This document shows positions 37,204-44,345 of a stretch of DNA of 64,000 bases, one piece after another (the first letter of the stretch is position 1; every line of letters begins with the position of its first letter). Location: positions 62,001 through 126,000 of the forward strand of contig NZ_ML133570.1 of the NCBI RefSeq assembly GCF_003985125.1, read 5' to 3'. The translations under genes and the position numbers were made by a program. The stretch comes from Rhizobium phaseoli. GTDB lineage: Bacteria > Pseudomonadota > Alphaproteobacteria > Rhizobiales > Rhizobiaceae. The notes under the pieces were generated by a model. That model did not search any database. It saw only the letters and a list, made by a program, of their open reading frames with translations, and had not been told where the DNA came from.

Positions 37204-38406
37204 ATGCCTGCATTCAAGACCCTCGACGATCTCACCGACATCAGCGGCAAGCGCGTGCTCGTCCGCGTCGACCTTAACGTTCCGGTCAAGGATGGCAAGG
37301 TCACCGATACGACGCGCATCGAGCGTGTGGCGCCGACGATCCTCGAATTGTCCGAGAAGGGCGCCAAGGTGATCCTGCTCGCCCATTTCGGCCGACCGAA
37401 GGACGGCCCTTCGCCGGATCTGTCGCTGTCGTTGATTGCCCCTTCCGTCGAGGAAGTGCTCGATCACGCCGTGGCGACGGCGTCCGACTGCACCGGCGAG
37501 GCCGCCGCCGCCGCCGTCGCCGCGATGAATGACGGGGATATCCTGCTTCTGGAAAACACGCGCTTCCACAAAGGCGAGGAAAAGAACGATCCCGACTTCA
37601 CCAAGGCGCTTGCCGCCAACGGCGATATTTATGTCAACGACGCCTTCTCCGCCGCTCACCGCGCCCATGCCTCGACCGAGGGCCTTGCCCATCACCTGCC
37701 GGCCTATGCCGGGCGCACCATGCAGGCCGAGCTGGAAGCGCTGGAAAAAGGCCTCGGCGCCCCGGTCCGCCCGGTGGTCGCAATTGTCGGCGGCGCCAAG
37801 GTCTCGACCAAGATCGACCTCCTGATGAACCTCGTCAAGAAGGTCGACGCGCTCGTAATCGGCGGTGGCATGGCCAACACCTTCATCGCCGCCCGCGGCA
37901 CCAATGTCGGCAAGTCGCTCTGCGAACATGATCTCGCCGAGACCGCCAAGCAGATCATGATCGAGGCCGCGACTGCAGGCTGCGCCATCATCCTGCCGGA
38001 AGACGGTGTGGTCGCCCGCGAATTCAAGGCGGGTGCGGCCAGCGAGACGGTCGATATCAACGCTATTCCCGCCGATGCCATGGTGCTCGACGTCGGGCCG
38101 AAATCGGTCGAGGCTATCAACGCCTGGATCGAGCGCGCCGCAACGCTCGTCTGGAACGGTCCGCTCGGCGCCTTCGAAATCGAGCCCTTCGATACCGCAA
38201 CCGTCGCTGCCGCGAAATATGCCGCTGAGCGCACCGCAGCCGGAAAGCTGACCTCGGTTGCCGGTGGCGGCGACACCGTCTCGGCGCTCAACCATGCCGG
38301 CGTTGCCGACGATTTCACCTATGTCTCGACCGCCGGCGGCGCCTTTCTGGAATGGATGGAAGGCAAGGAACTTCCCGGCGTCGCCGTCCTCAACGCCGCC
38401 GGATAA
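37204..38406 (+). CDS. pgk: Phosphoglycerate kinase
   Basis: Two-domain kinase (400 aa) converting 1,3-bisphosphoglycerate and ADP to 3-phosphoglycerate and ATP. Signature [17 protein letters not shown] near the N-terminus, substrate-site [24 protein letters not shown], hinge [12 protein letters not shown] and the C-terminal nucleotide-binding [15 protein letters not shown]. Start 37204 ([12 protein letters not shown]) is the family N-terminus; the frame from 37150 overlaps the likely promoter. No strong ribosome site is visible. A terminator follows at 38505-38539. Confidence 0.97.
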   Translation: MPAFKTLDDLTDISGKRVLVRVDLNVPVKDGKVTDTTRIERVAPTILELSEKGAKVILLAHFGRPKDGPSPDLSLSLIAPSVEEVLDHAVATASDCTGEAAAAAVAAMNDGDILLLENTRFHKGEEKNDPDFTKALAANGDIYVNDAFSAAHRAHASTEGLAHHLPAYAGRTMQAELEALEKGLGAPVRPVVAIVGGAKVSTKIDLLMNLVKKVDALVIGGGMANTFIAARGTNVGKSLCEHDLAETAKQIMIEAATAGCAIILPEDGVVAREFKAGAASETVDINAIPADAMVLDVGPKSVEAINAWIERAATLVWNGPLGAFEIEPFDTATVAAAKYAAERTAAGKLTSVAGGGDTVSALNHAGVADDFTYVSTAGGAFLEWMEGKELPGVAVLNAAG

Positions 38407-38504
38407 GACCCAGCGCCTCGGCGCGAAAGACGCATTCGGCGTCGCACCTTGCTATAGGGGGGTGCGGCGCCGCAAAGCCAATTTGGCAGGTTTTACATGT
38501 GGAT

Positions 38505-38539
38505 AGACCGCGGTGGCGAGAAGCCTTCCGCGGTCTTTT
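38505..38539 (+). terminator. Rho-independent terminator after pgk
   Basis: AGACCGCGG (38505-38513), a 14-base loop, CCGCGGTCT (38528-38536), ending in TTTT. Nine perfect pairs. Confidence 0.82.
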
Positions 38540-38570
38540 GCTCAAGGGCTGAAAAAAATCCCATTTTTTC

Positions 38571-38597
38571 AAACGATTGAATTGATTTCAATCGTTT
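38571..38597. promoter_or_regulatory. 27-bp palindrome upstream of aldolase gene
   Basis: AAACGATTGAA (38571-38581), spacer TTGAT, TTCAATCGTTT (38587-38597): perfect 11-bp arms. A CTATAT -10 box lies at 38649-38654 without a good -35, so the palindrome would centre near -77 and suits an activator or a looping repressor. Regulator unknown. Confidence 0.6.
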
Positions 38598-38691
38598 CAA
38601 TGACTTAGCCTTCCATTTTCCTCCCTATAAACTTCTGTTATCGCCGTCCTATATTCTTAAACCGCCATGTTTAACGCTGTGGAGAGATCGA

Positions 38692-39714
38692 ATGAGCGAA
38701 CGACTGGAAGACATTGCAGTGCAGATGGTTGCGGGCGGCCGGGGACTGCTTGCCGCCGATGAATCGACCTCCACCATCAAGAAGCGTTTCGACACGATCA
38801 ACCTCGAATCGACCGAAACCAGCCGCCGCGACTACCGCGAGATGCTCTTCCGCTCCGACGAGGCGATGAAGAAATATATTTCCGGCGTCATTCTCTTCGA
38901 AGAGACGCTCTACCAGAAGGCTGCCGACGGCACGCCGTTCGTCGACATCATCCGCGCTGCCGGTTCCATTCCCGGCATCAAGGTCGATACCGGCGCCAAG
39001 CCTATGGTCAAATTTCCCGGCGAAACCATCACCGAAGGCCTCGACGGTCTTGGCGAACGCCTTGCCAAATATTATGAAGCCGGCGCCCGTTTTGCCAAAT
39101 GGCGCGGCGTCATCGCCATCTCGTCCTCGCTGCCGACCCGCGGCTCGGTCCGCGCCAACGCTCAGGCACTCGCTCGCTATGCGGCTCTCTGCCAGGAAGC
39201 CAAGATCGTGCCGATCGTCGAGCCGGAATGCCTAATGGACGGCAAGCCGGGCGACCACAACATCGACCGCTGCGCCGAAGTGACTGAATCCACCCTGCGC
39301 ATCGTTTTCGAGGAACTGGCCGAAGCTCGCGTCAGCCTCGAAGGCATGATCCTGAAGCCGAACATGGTCATCGACGGCAAGAACGCCCGCAAGGCATCGG
39401 TCGAGGAAGTTGCCGAGCGCACCGTCCAGGTGCTGAAGCGCACGGTTCCGTCTGCGGTTCCCGGCATCGCTTTCCTCTCCGGCGGCCAGACCACGGAAGA
39501 GGCGACCGCGCATCTTTCCGCGATCAATGGTTTTGACCTGCCCTGGCTCGTCACCTTCTCCTATGGCCGCGCCCTGCAGGACAGCGCCCTCAAGGCCTGG
39601 AACGGCAAGCCGGAAAATGTCGCCGCCGGCCAGCGCGAATTCACCCACCGCGCCGAGATGAACAGCCTCGCCGCCAAGGGCAACTGGAAGAAAGACCTGG
39701 AACAGGCCGCCTGA
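38692..39714 (+). CDS. fda: Class I fructose-bisphosphate aldolase
   Basis: Schiff-base aldolase (340 aa) cleaving fructose 1,6-bisphosphate. Landmarks: GRGLLAADESTSTIKKRF at the N-terminus, WRGVIAISSSLPTRGS, VEPECLMDG, the Schiff-base lysine in GMILKPNMVIDG and FLSGGQTTEEATAHL. This is the animal-type class I enzyme that rhizobia use, rather than a zinc-dependent class II one. GGAGAG precedes the ATG. It ends the tkt-gap-pgk-fda stretch but has its own upstream palindrome and promoter. Confidence 0.96.
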   Translation: MSERLEDIAVQMVAGGRGLLAADESTSTIKKRFDTINLESTETSRRDYREMLFRSDEAMKKYISGVILFEETLYQKAADGTPFVDIIRAAGSIPGIKVDTGAKPMVKFPGETITEGLDGLGERLAKYYEAGARFAKWRGVIAISSSLPTRGSVRANAQALARYAALCQEAKIVPIVEPECLMDGKPGDHNIDRCAEVTESTLRIVFEELAEARVSLEGMILKPNMVIDGKNARKASVEEVAERTVQVLKRTVPSAVPGIAFLSGGQTTEEATAHLSAINGFDLPWLVTFSYGRALQDSALKAWNGKPENVAAGQREFTHRAEMNSLAAKGNWKKDLEQAA

Positions 39715-39782
39715 TTGTGGACTTGGGATCCGGGCGGGAGCGGCGAACCAGCGTTGCCGCTCGCGCCCGGTCCCCTCGCCTC

Positions 39783-39813
39783 CCTCATTCCTATGCTCGT
39801 CACAGGAATGAGG
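39783..39813. repeat. Short palindrome related to the sqd intergenic element
   Basis: CCTCATTCCT (39783-39792) and AGGAATGAGG (39804-39813) form a 10-bp stem. Ends and inner GTCACAGGAAT resemble the element at 3912-4039. It lies in the 265-bp gap between fda and the phzF-like gene, which has no other feature I can support. Confidence 0.6.
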
Positions 39814-39979
39814 AGACTGGAGAGACCCCGTCCTCCCCATCGCCACCGGGGAAGTTGCGTGGTCAACAAGTGCGTCCGCGTAAGACGCTTCCCCTCTCAT
39901 TGTCACGGCGACAAGAAACCGCTTCATTCCCTTAAAAACCATGCTTACTCATAGCGGCCTGCCACAAACAGGAGCCGCC

Positions 39980-40903
39980 ATGAACACCCTCTCCTACCTC
40001 ACCGTCGACGTCTTCACCTCCACTCGCTTCGAGGGCAATCCGCTTGCCGTCATTTCCGATGCCCGGGGCTTGAGCGATGCGGCGATGCAGAGGATCGCCA
40101 CCGAGTTCAACTATTCCGAAGTCACCTTCGTCCTGCCGCCGGAAGATCCGCGGAATTCGGCCCACGTGCGCATCTTCACCCCGACGATGGAAATCCCCTT
40201 CGCCGGCCATCCGAATGTCGGCACCGCCTTTGTGCTCGGGCAGCAGGCAGAACTCTTCGGCAGACCGGTCGGTGAAAAATTGCGCTTCGAGGAAAAGGCC
40301 GGCATCGTCGAAGTCGATTTGAAACGCAGCGGCGGAAAGGTCACGGCCGCCGCCATCCGCGCGCCGCAGCCGCTGACGGTCGGCGATACCATTGCCGAGG
40401 AAACCGTTGGCCGTTGCATCTCTCTCGATCCGGGCGTCATCGTCACCACTACCCACGCGCCGGTCTTTGCCTCGGTCGGTCTGAACTTCGCCGTCGCCGA
40501 ATTGAAGGGGCTGGAAAGCCTGGCCGCCGCCCGCCCGAACCTTGCCGGTTTCCAAGCAGCCGCAGGCCGTCAGACGACGAGCGGCCACGACTTTTCGCTC
40601 TTCGTCTATGCCAGGTCGGCGGATAATCCATGGAACATTCGCGCCCGCATGTTCGCGCCCCTCGACAATGTGCCCGAGGACCCGGCAACCGGCAGCGCTT
40701 CGGCCGCCCTCGGCGCCTATCTGGTGTCGCTCGCGCCGGACGCCGATATGGATGTCCGCATCACCATCGAACAAGGCGTCGAAATGGGCCGCCGCAGCAT
40801 CATTGCCCTCGATGTCGTGAAATCCGGCGGGATCGTCACCGATGTTGTCATCTCGGGACGCTGCGTTTCCGTCATGCGCGGAGAAATCATCCTGCAGGAC
40901 TGA
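39980..40903 (+). CDS. PhzF-family isomerase/epimerase
   Basis: A 307-residue two-domain PhzF/diaminopimelate epimerase-fold protein. Family marks: TVDVFTSTRFEGNPLAVI at the N-terminus (the acidic residue in FEGNP is the usual catalytic Glu), FAGHPNVGTAFVLG and DPATGSASAALGAYL. GGAG lies just before ATG 39980. Such proteins isomerise small hydroxylated or aromatic acids; the substrate here is unknown and no phenazine genes are nearby. Monocistronic in appearance. Confidence 0.92.
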   Translation: MNTLSYLTVDVFTSTRFEGNPLAVISDARGLSDAAMQRIATEFNYSEVTFVLPPEDPRNSAHVRIFTPTMEIPFAGHPNVGTAFVLGQQAELFGRPVGEKLRFEEKAGIVEVDLKRSGGKVTAAAIRAPQPLTVGDTIAEETVGRCISLDPGVIVTTTHAPVFASVGLNFAVAELKGLESLAAARPNLAGFQAAAGRQTTSGHDFSLFVYARSADNPWNIRARMFAPLDNVPEDPATGSASAALGAYLVSLAPDADMDVRITIEQGVEMGRRSIIALDVVKSGGIVTDVVISGRCVSVMRGEIILQD

Positions 40904-40925
40904 CGGTCCCGCAAGGAGTGCGGGC

Positions 40926-41090
40926 TCACATCAGGAAGTCGCGCGACAAAAGCGCCAATGCCCAGACGCCGAAGGCGATCAGCGCGATCTTCCAGAAATC
41001 CATGCGCCGCCGGAGGCCGGGAAAGCCGAGCGGCTTGATCACCTGTATCGCCATGGCAAGGATGAGCAGCAAGGCTATCAGCTTTGTCAT
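40926..41090 (-). CDS. Small hydrophobic membrane protein (54 aa)
   Basis: Minus-strand ATG at 41090 to TGA at 40928-40926. The product starts MTKLIALLLILAMAIQVI, continues KPLGFPGLRRRMDFWK and ends with a second hydrophobic stretch IALIAFGVWALALL, so a two-helix membrane hairpin is likely. A purine run (GGAAAAAATAAAGC) precedes the ATG. It is too short to stand on statistics alone, but the codon use is good and the frame fills the gap between phzF and the MFS gene. Function unknown. Confidence 0.6.
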   Translation of the reverse strand: MTKLIALLLILAMAIQVIKPLGFPGLRRRMDFWKIALIAFGVWALALLSRDFLM

Positions 41091-41261
41091 GCTTTATTTT
41101 TTCCATTTTTCGGAATGTCACAGGACGGACATTTTTCCGCGCGAACACAGGATCCGACACGCCGTAAAGAGATTCCGGGGCACAATCAATCATCTTGAGG
41201 CCGGGCAGACGCAGGTCTTGCCTTATGTCCGTTTACAATCGCTGAGACCGAGTCTGGGGAA
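41091..41261. other. Divergent gap before MFS gene
   Basis: 171 bases between the 54-residue gene and the MFS gene, presumably holding both promoters. I see no clear boxes or repeats in it. Confidence 0.3.
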
Positions 41262-42542
41262 ATGAAGAGAAATCTGTTGTCCGTCGCCGCGTTGCTCTTT
41301 GGCACGCTCTTCCTTTTCATGGGCAACGGCTTGCAGGGCATCCTGCTTCCGGTGCGTGGCAATCTCGAAGGCTATGCGACGACGACGCTCGGCCTGCTTG
41401 GCACCTCATGGGCCGCGGGTTTCGTCATCGGCTGCCTGGTGGCGCCGAAACTGGTGCGCCGCGTCGGCCATGTGCGCGCCTTCTCCGGCTTCATCTCGAT
41501 TATCGCCATCATCGCGCTGGTGAGTGGCATCATCATCCATCCCGTCTGGTGGGTGGTGCTGCGCGCCGTCACTGGCTTCTCCACCGCCGGCACGTCGATG
41601 ATCATCGAAAGCTGGCTGAACGAGCGCGCCAGCAACGAGAGCCGCGGTGCGATCTTCTCGCTCTATATCGGCATCACATTGCTCGGCGTTGTCGGCGGCC
41701 AGATGATGATCCCGCTCGAAGATGTGCGCACGCCGGTGCTGTTCATGATCTGCGGCATCTTCTATTGCATCGCCATGCTGCCGACCACGCTTTCGACCGC
41801 CGCCTCGCCGCAGCCGCTGAAGGCCGTGCGCCTCGACCTGCCGGCGCTCTACCGCAATTCGCCTGTCTCCTGCCTCGGCATCCTGCTCGTCGGTATCGCT
41901 AACGGTGCTTATGGCACGCTGGGCGCCGTCTTCGGCGCCGGCGCCGGTCTTTCCGACACCAGCATCGCCATCATGATGAGCGCCACCATCTTCGCCGGCG
42001 CTATGATGCAGTTGCCGGCTGGCCGGCTTTCCGATCGGATCGACCGGCGTTACGTGCTCGCCGCCATGTCGGCGATCGCGGCGCTCGCCGGCCTGCTGAT
42101 CTTCATGCTCCATCCGACATCGCCCGCCTTGCTGATCGGGCTGGTTGTCCTCTACGGCGCGGTGGCCAATACGCTCTACCCGATCGCCGTCGCTCACGCG
42201 AACGACTTCGCGGCATCGGAGGATTTCGTCAAGGTCTCCGGCGGCCTGCTCCTCCTCTACGGCATCGGCACCGTCATCGGCCCGACGCTCGGCGGCCCCG
42301 TGATGTCGGCGATCACCCCGCATGCGCTTTTCCTGGTCACCGCCGTCGCCCATGTGCTGATCACCGGTTATGCCATTGTCAGAAGCCGCATCCGCGCTGC
42401 CGTCCCGGCCAGCGACCGCGATGCCTATACGACGATCCCGACCGGCACATCGCCGATGCTGACGCCGGAAAGCATGTCGCTGGCCGATCGCGGCACCGGC
42501 AAGTCTCCCGAAAGCGGCGATCCTGCTGTAAAGTTCGGATAG
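41262..42542 (+). CDS. MFS transporter, YcaD-like
   Basis: A 426-residue major facilitator with 12 predicted helices, of the YcaD-like group. The N-terminal helix reads LLFGTLFLFMGNGLQGILLP; the cytoplasmic loop APKLVRRVGHVRAFSG holds the MFS A-motif equivalent, and AGRLSDRIDRRYVLAAMS is the matching motif in the second half. The C-terminal 50 residues are polar and probably disordered. Substrate unknown; relatives act in drug or metabolite export. Confidence 0.9.
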   Translation: MKRNLLSVAALLFGTLFLFMGNGLQGILLPVRGNLEGYATTTLGLLGTSWAAGFVIGCLVAPKLVRRVGHVRAFSGFISIIAIIALVSGIIIHPVWWVVLRAVTGFSTAGTSMIIESWLNERASNESRGAIFSLYIGITLLGVVGGQMMIPLEDVRTPVLFMICGIFYCIAMLPTTLSTAASPQPLKAVRLDLPALYRNSPVSCLGILLVGIANGAYGTLGAVFGAGAGLSDTSIAIMMSATIFAGAMMQLPAGRLSDRIDRRYVLAAMSAIAALAGLLIFMLHPTSPALLIGLVVLYGAVANTLYPIAVAHANDFAASEDFVKVSGGLLLLYGIGTVIGPTLGGPVMSAITPHALFLVTAVAHVLITGYAIVRSRIRAAVPASDRDAYTTIPTGTSPMLTPESMSLADRGTGKSPESGDPAVKFG

Positions 42543-42695
42543 AGCGCCCCGCAGAACTGCGCTGCGGTTTTTTCCGTGACTCATCAACGGGAGGCTCAGG
42601 ACATGGGTGGTTTAGGCCGGATCGGCCTAGATTTCCCTTCCGCATCAACCGTATTTTTCGCCATCATGCTGCCTGCAGCAAAAGGAGGAGAACCG

Positions 42696-42887
42696 ATGAG
42701 CTTTATCGATGACGACCGGCCGCAGAAGAAAACCGCCCATGAGATCGGCACCGATCTCTCCATGCTTTCCGTGGATGAGCTGAAGGCGCGGGTGGAATTG
42801 CTGAAGAGCGAGATTGCCCGCGTGGAAGCCGAGGTCGCCCGCAAGGCCTCCGGACGACAGGCGGCGGAAAGCTTCTTTCGATCGTGA
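42696..42887 (+). CDS. DUF1192 family small protein
   Basis: A 63-residue protein beginning MSFIDDDRPQKKTAHEIG, then LSMLSVDELKARVELLKSEI and a short coiled coil, the pattern of DUF1192. A very strong ribosome site, AAGGAGGAG (42682-42690), fixes the start; the earlier in-frame ATGs are leader. Function unknown. It lies between the MFS gene and the rcdA region, with a candidate small RNA downstream. Confidence 0.85.
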   Translation: MSFIDDDRPQKKTAHEIGTDLSMLSVDELKARVELLKSEIARVEAEVARKASGRQAAESFFRS

Positions 42888-42960
42888 CCGGCAAAAACGT
42901 CAGAAAACAAGACCATGGCTGGCAAAATGAGTCAGCCTCAAGTCTTCATTCAGCACAGTG

Positions 42961-42975
42961 TTAATAAAATATTAA
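42961..42975 (+). promoter_or_regulatory. CtrA-type box in front of candidate small RNA
   Basis: TTAA-TAAAATA-TTAA: an exact TTAA-N7-TTAA. A CTATAT -10 hexamer lies at 42992-42997, 16 bases after the second TTAA, the geometry of CtrA-activated promoters where the box covers -35. Confidence 0.6.
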
Positions 42976-43002
42976 GCTTTATAAGGTATTACTATATTCA
43001 TC

Positions 43003-43101
43003 CAGATTTTCTCTGGGTCTCAGACAGTTTTCCACGCGGTGAATTGGTCTGATTTTTCTCCCTGTTTTACCTTGAGAGCCGCTTTTGCGGCTCTTCTTTT
43101 T
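43003..43101 (+). ncRNA. Candidate small RNA upstream of rcdA
   Basis: No frame is coding here, yet the stretch ends in a strong intrinsic terminator 190 bases past the nearest upstream stop. Predicted parts: hairpin CCAGA/TCTGG (43002-43016), stem CAGAC/GTCTG (43021-43025, 43047-43051) enclosing CCAC/GGTG, an unpaired TTTTTCTCCCTG segment, then the terminator. The pyrimidine segment resembles, from memory, the UUUCCUCCCU core of the rhizobial alpha-r8 (MmgR, Rfam suhB) family. The 5' end is inferred from the -10 box at 42992-42997. Class assignment is tentative. Confidence 0.5.
43075..43101 (+). terminator. Strong intrinsic terminator of candidate small RNA
   Basis: AGAGCCGC (43075-43082), loop TTTT, GCGGCTCT (43087-43094), then TCTTTTT. 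Eight perfect pairs. Confidence 0.93.
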
Positions 43102-43136
43102 GCTGCAGCCGGCGCATTTCCATGAAACTGTGGAGA

Positions 43137-43151
43137 TTAACCCTTTCTTAA
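43137..43151 (+). promoter_or_regulatory. CtrA-type box upstream of rcdA
   Basis: TTAA-CCCTTTC-TTAA, an exact TTAA-N7-TTAA match, 125 bases before the rcdA start and after the small-RNA terminator, so it is in position to control rcdA itself. Confidence 0.65.
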
Positions 43152-43276
43152 GAAACGGCTTGCGCATTTGCGCTAATGATACCATCTTAAAGTCATAAAG
43201 ACCGGGCTCGGAAACTTTTCCGTCGGCGCCGGCGTTACCTGACCATAAGTAGCTGCGTGCAACAGGGACTATTGCG

Positions 43277-43792
43277 ATGTCGGAAGTTGGATTGAACACG
43301 ATCAGTTTTGCAGGCCGCGCGGCTGCATCCTCGCAGTTCAAGGCGCTTTATGCCGAAGGCATGTCGCTGGTCGAGGAGACCGCCGCCTATCTCGACGGCC
43401 AGGGCCGCGCAGCCTCCAAGGTTCTGCCGCGCATGGCGTCCGTCCTCTACGCCGCGGAATCGATGCGGCTGACCACCCGACTGATGCAGATGGCCTCCTG
43501 GCTGCTGCTGCAGCGCGCCGTCAACAACGGCGAGATGTCCCGCGATCAGGTATTGGCTGAGAAGAACAAGGTTCGCCTCGACGGCTTCAACGTCGACCGC
43601 GCCGCACCGGGCTGGGGCGATCTGCCGGAATCTTTCCGCGATCTCGTCGAGCGCTCCTTGCGCCTGCAGAACCGCATCGCCCTGCTGGACCGCGAAATCT
43701 ATCGCCCGGCCGAAGCGGTGATCGTCCACGACAATCAGAACAGCGTCCAGGCCCAGCTTTCCCTGCTGCAGACGGCCTTCGGAAACAACTGA
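43277..43792 (+). CDS. rcdA: RcdA-like regulator of CtrA degradation (DUF1465)
   Basis: A 171-residue DUF1465 protein, the family of Caulobacter RcdA, an adaptor that helps deliver the cell-cycle regulator CtrA and others to ClpXP. Family marks are LYAEGMSLVEETAAYLDGQG, YAAESMRLTTRLMQMASWLL and the C-terminal ALLDREIYRP. The C-terminal tail is short, as expected for the disordered end. Control by CtrA would close a feedback loop; two CtrA-type boxes lie upstream. A terminator follows at 43816-43846. Confidence 0.85.
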   Translation: MSEVGLNTISFAGRAAASSQFKALYAEGMSLVEETAAYLDGQGRAASKVLPRMASVLYAAESMRLTTRLMQMASWLLLQRAVNNGEMSRDQVLAEKNKVRLDGFNVDRAAPGWGDLPESFRDLVERSLRLQNRIALLDREIYRPAEAVIVHDNQNSVQAQLSLLQTAFGNN

Positions 43793-43815
43793 GCGATCTG
43801 ACATAATTCCATTTG

Positions 43816-43846
43816 AACCGGCTGCGCATTGCGCGGCCGGTTTTTT
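43816..43846 (+). terminator. Rho-independent terminator after rcdA
   Basis: AACCGGC (43816-43822) pairs with GCCGGTT (43836-43842), an inner GC-rich stem adds to it, and TTTTTT follows. Confidence 0.88.
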
Positions 43847-43879
43847 ATTTGCTGCGCCGCCGTACCAACCGGCAGACGC

Positions 43880-43908
43880 AAAAAAGCCCGGCAGAACCGG
43901 GCTCTTTT
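43880..43908. terminator. Rho-independent terminator after rpmE (minus strand)
   Basis: AGCCCGG (43885-43891), loop CAGAA, CCGGGCT (43897-43903), flanked by an A run on the left and CTTTT on the right. Read on the minus strand it ends rpmE with a long U run; it may also back up rcdA termination. Confidence 0.9.
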
Positions 43909-43931
43909 CGAATTCCGTCGAGCAGAAGCGA

Positions 43932-44153
43932 TTACAGGCCGAGGCCGCCGAAACGCTTGTTGAACTTGGAAACGCGGCCACCGCGGTCCATCAGCTGCTG
44001 GTTGCCGCCGGTCCAGGCGGGGTGCGACTTGGAATCGATTTCGAGGTTCATGACAGCGCCTTCCGAACCCCAGGTCGAGCGGGTTTCGTATTCGGTGCCA
44101 TCGGTCATGACTACCTTGATCATGTGATAGTCGGGATGGATGCCTGCCTTCAT
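43932..44153 (-). CDS. rpmE: 50S ribosomal protein L31
   Basis: L31 (73 aa) of the large ribosomal subunit. [20 protein letters not shown] is the family start, and the segment [20 protein letters not shown] keeps the L31 pattern; [11 protein letters not shown], then [12 protein letters not shown], complete it. The zinc-binding Cys residues of the C+ form are absent, so this is the zinc-independent form. AGGAAG precedes ATG 44153. Divergent from the ABC transporter gene. Confidence 0.96.
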   Translation of the reverse strand: MKAGIHPDYHMIKVVMTDGTEYETRSTWGSEGAVMNLEIDSKSHPAWTGGNQQLMDRGGRVSKFNKRFGGLGL

Positions 44154-44345
44154 AACAATCTTCCTGCGATACCGGAGTTCAAATTGCCGCATGCAGTTGC
44201 GGCCACCGAACCGATTGAATAAATGAAGCCGCAGTCGTGATGGCTACGGCTTCCCATTAGGATGGCGTGCCTATACATGAAGGACGCCGGGATAACAAGA
44301 GCCAACAGGCCGCATAAGCGGGTCCTGAAGGCGATCGGAGACGAT

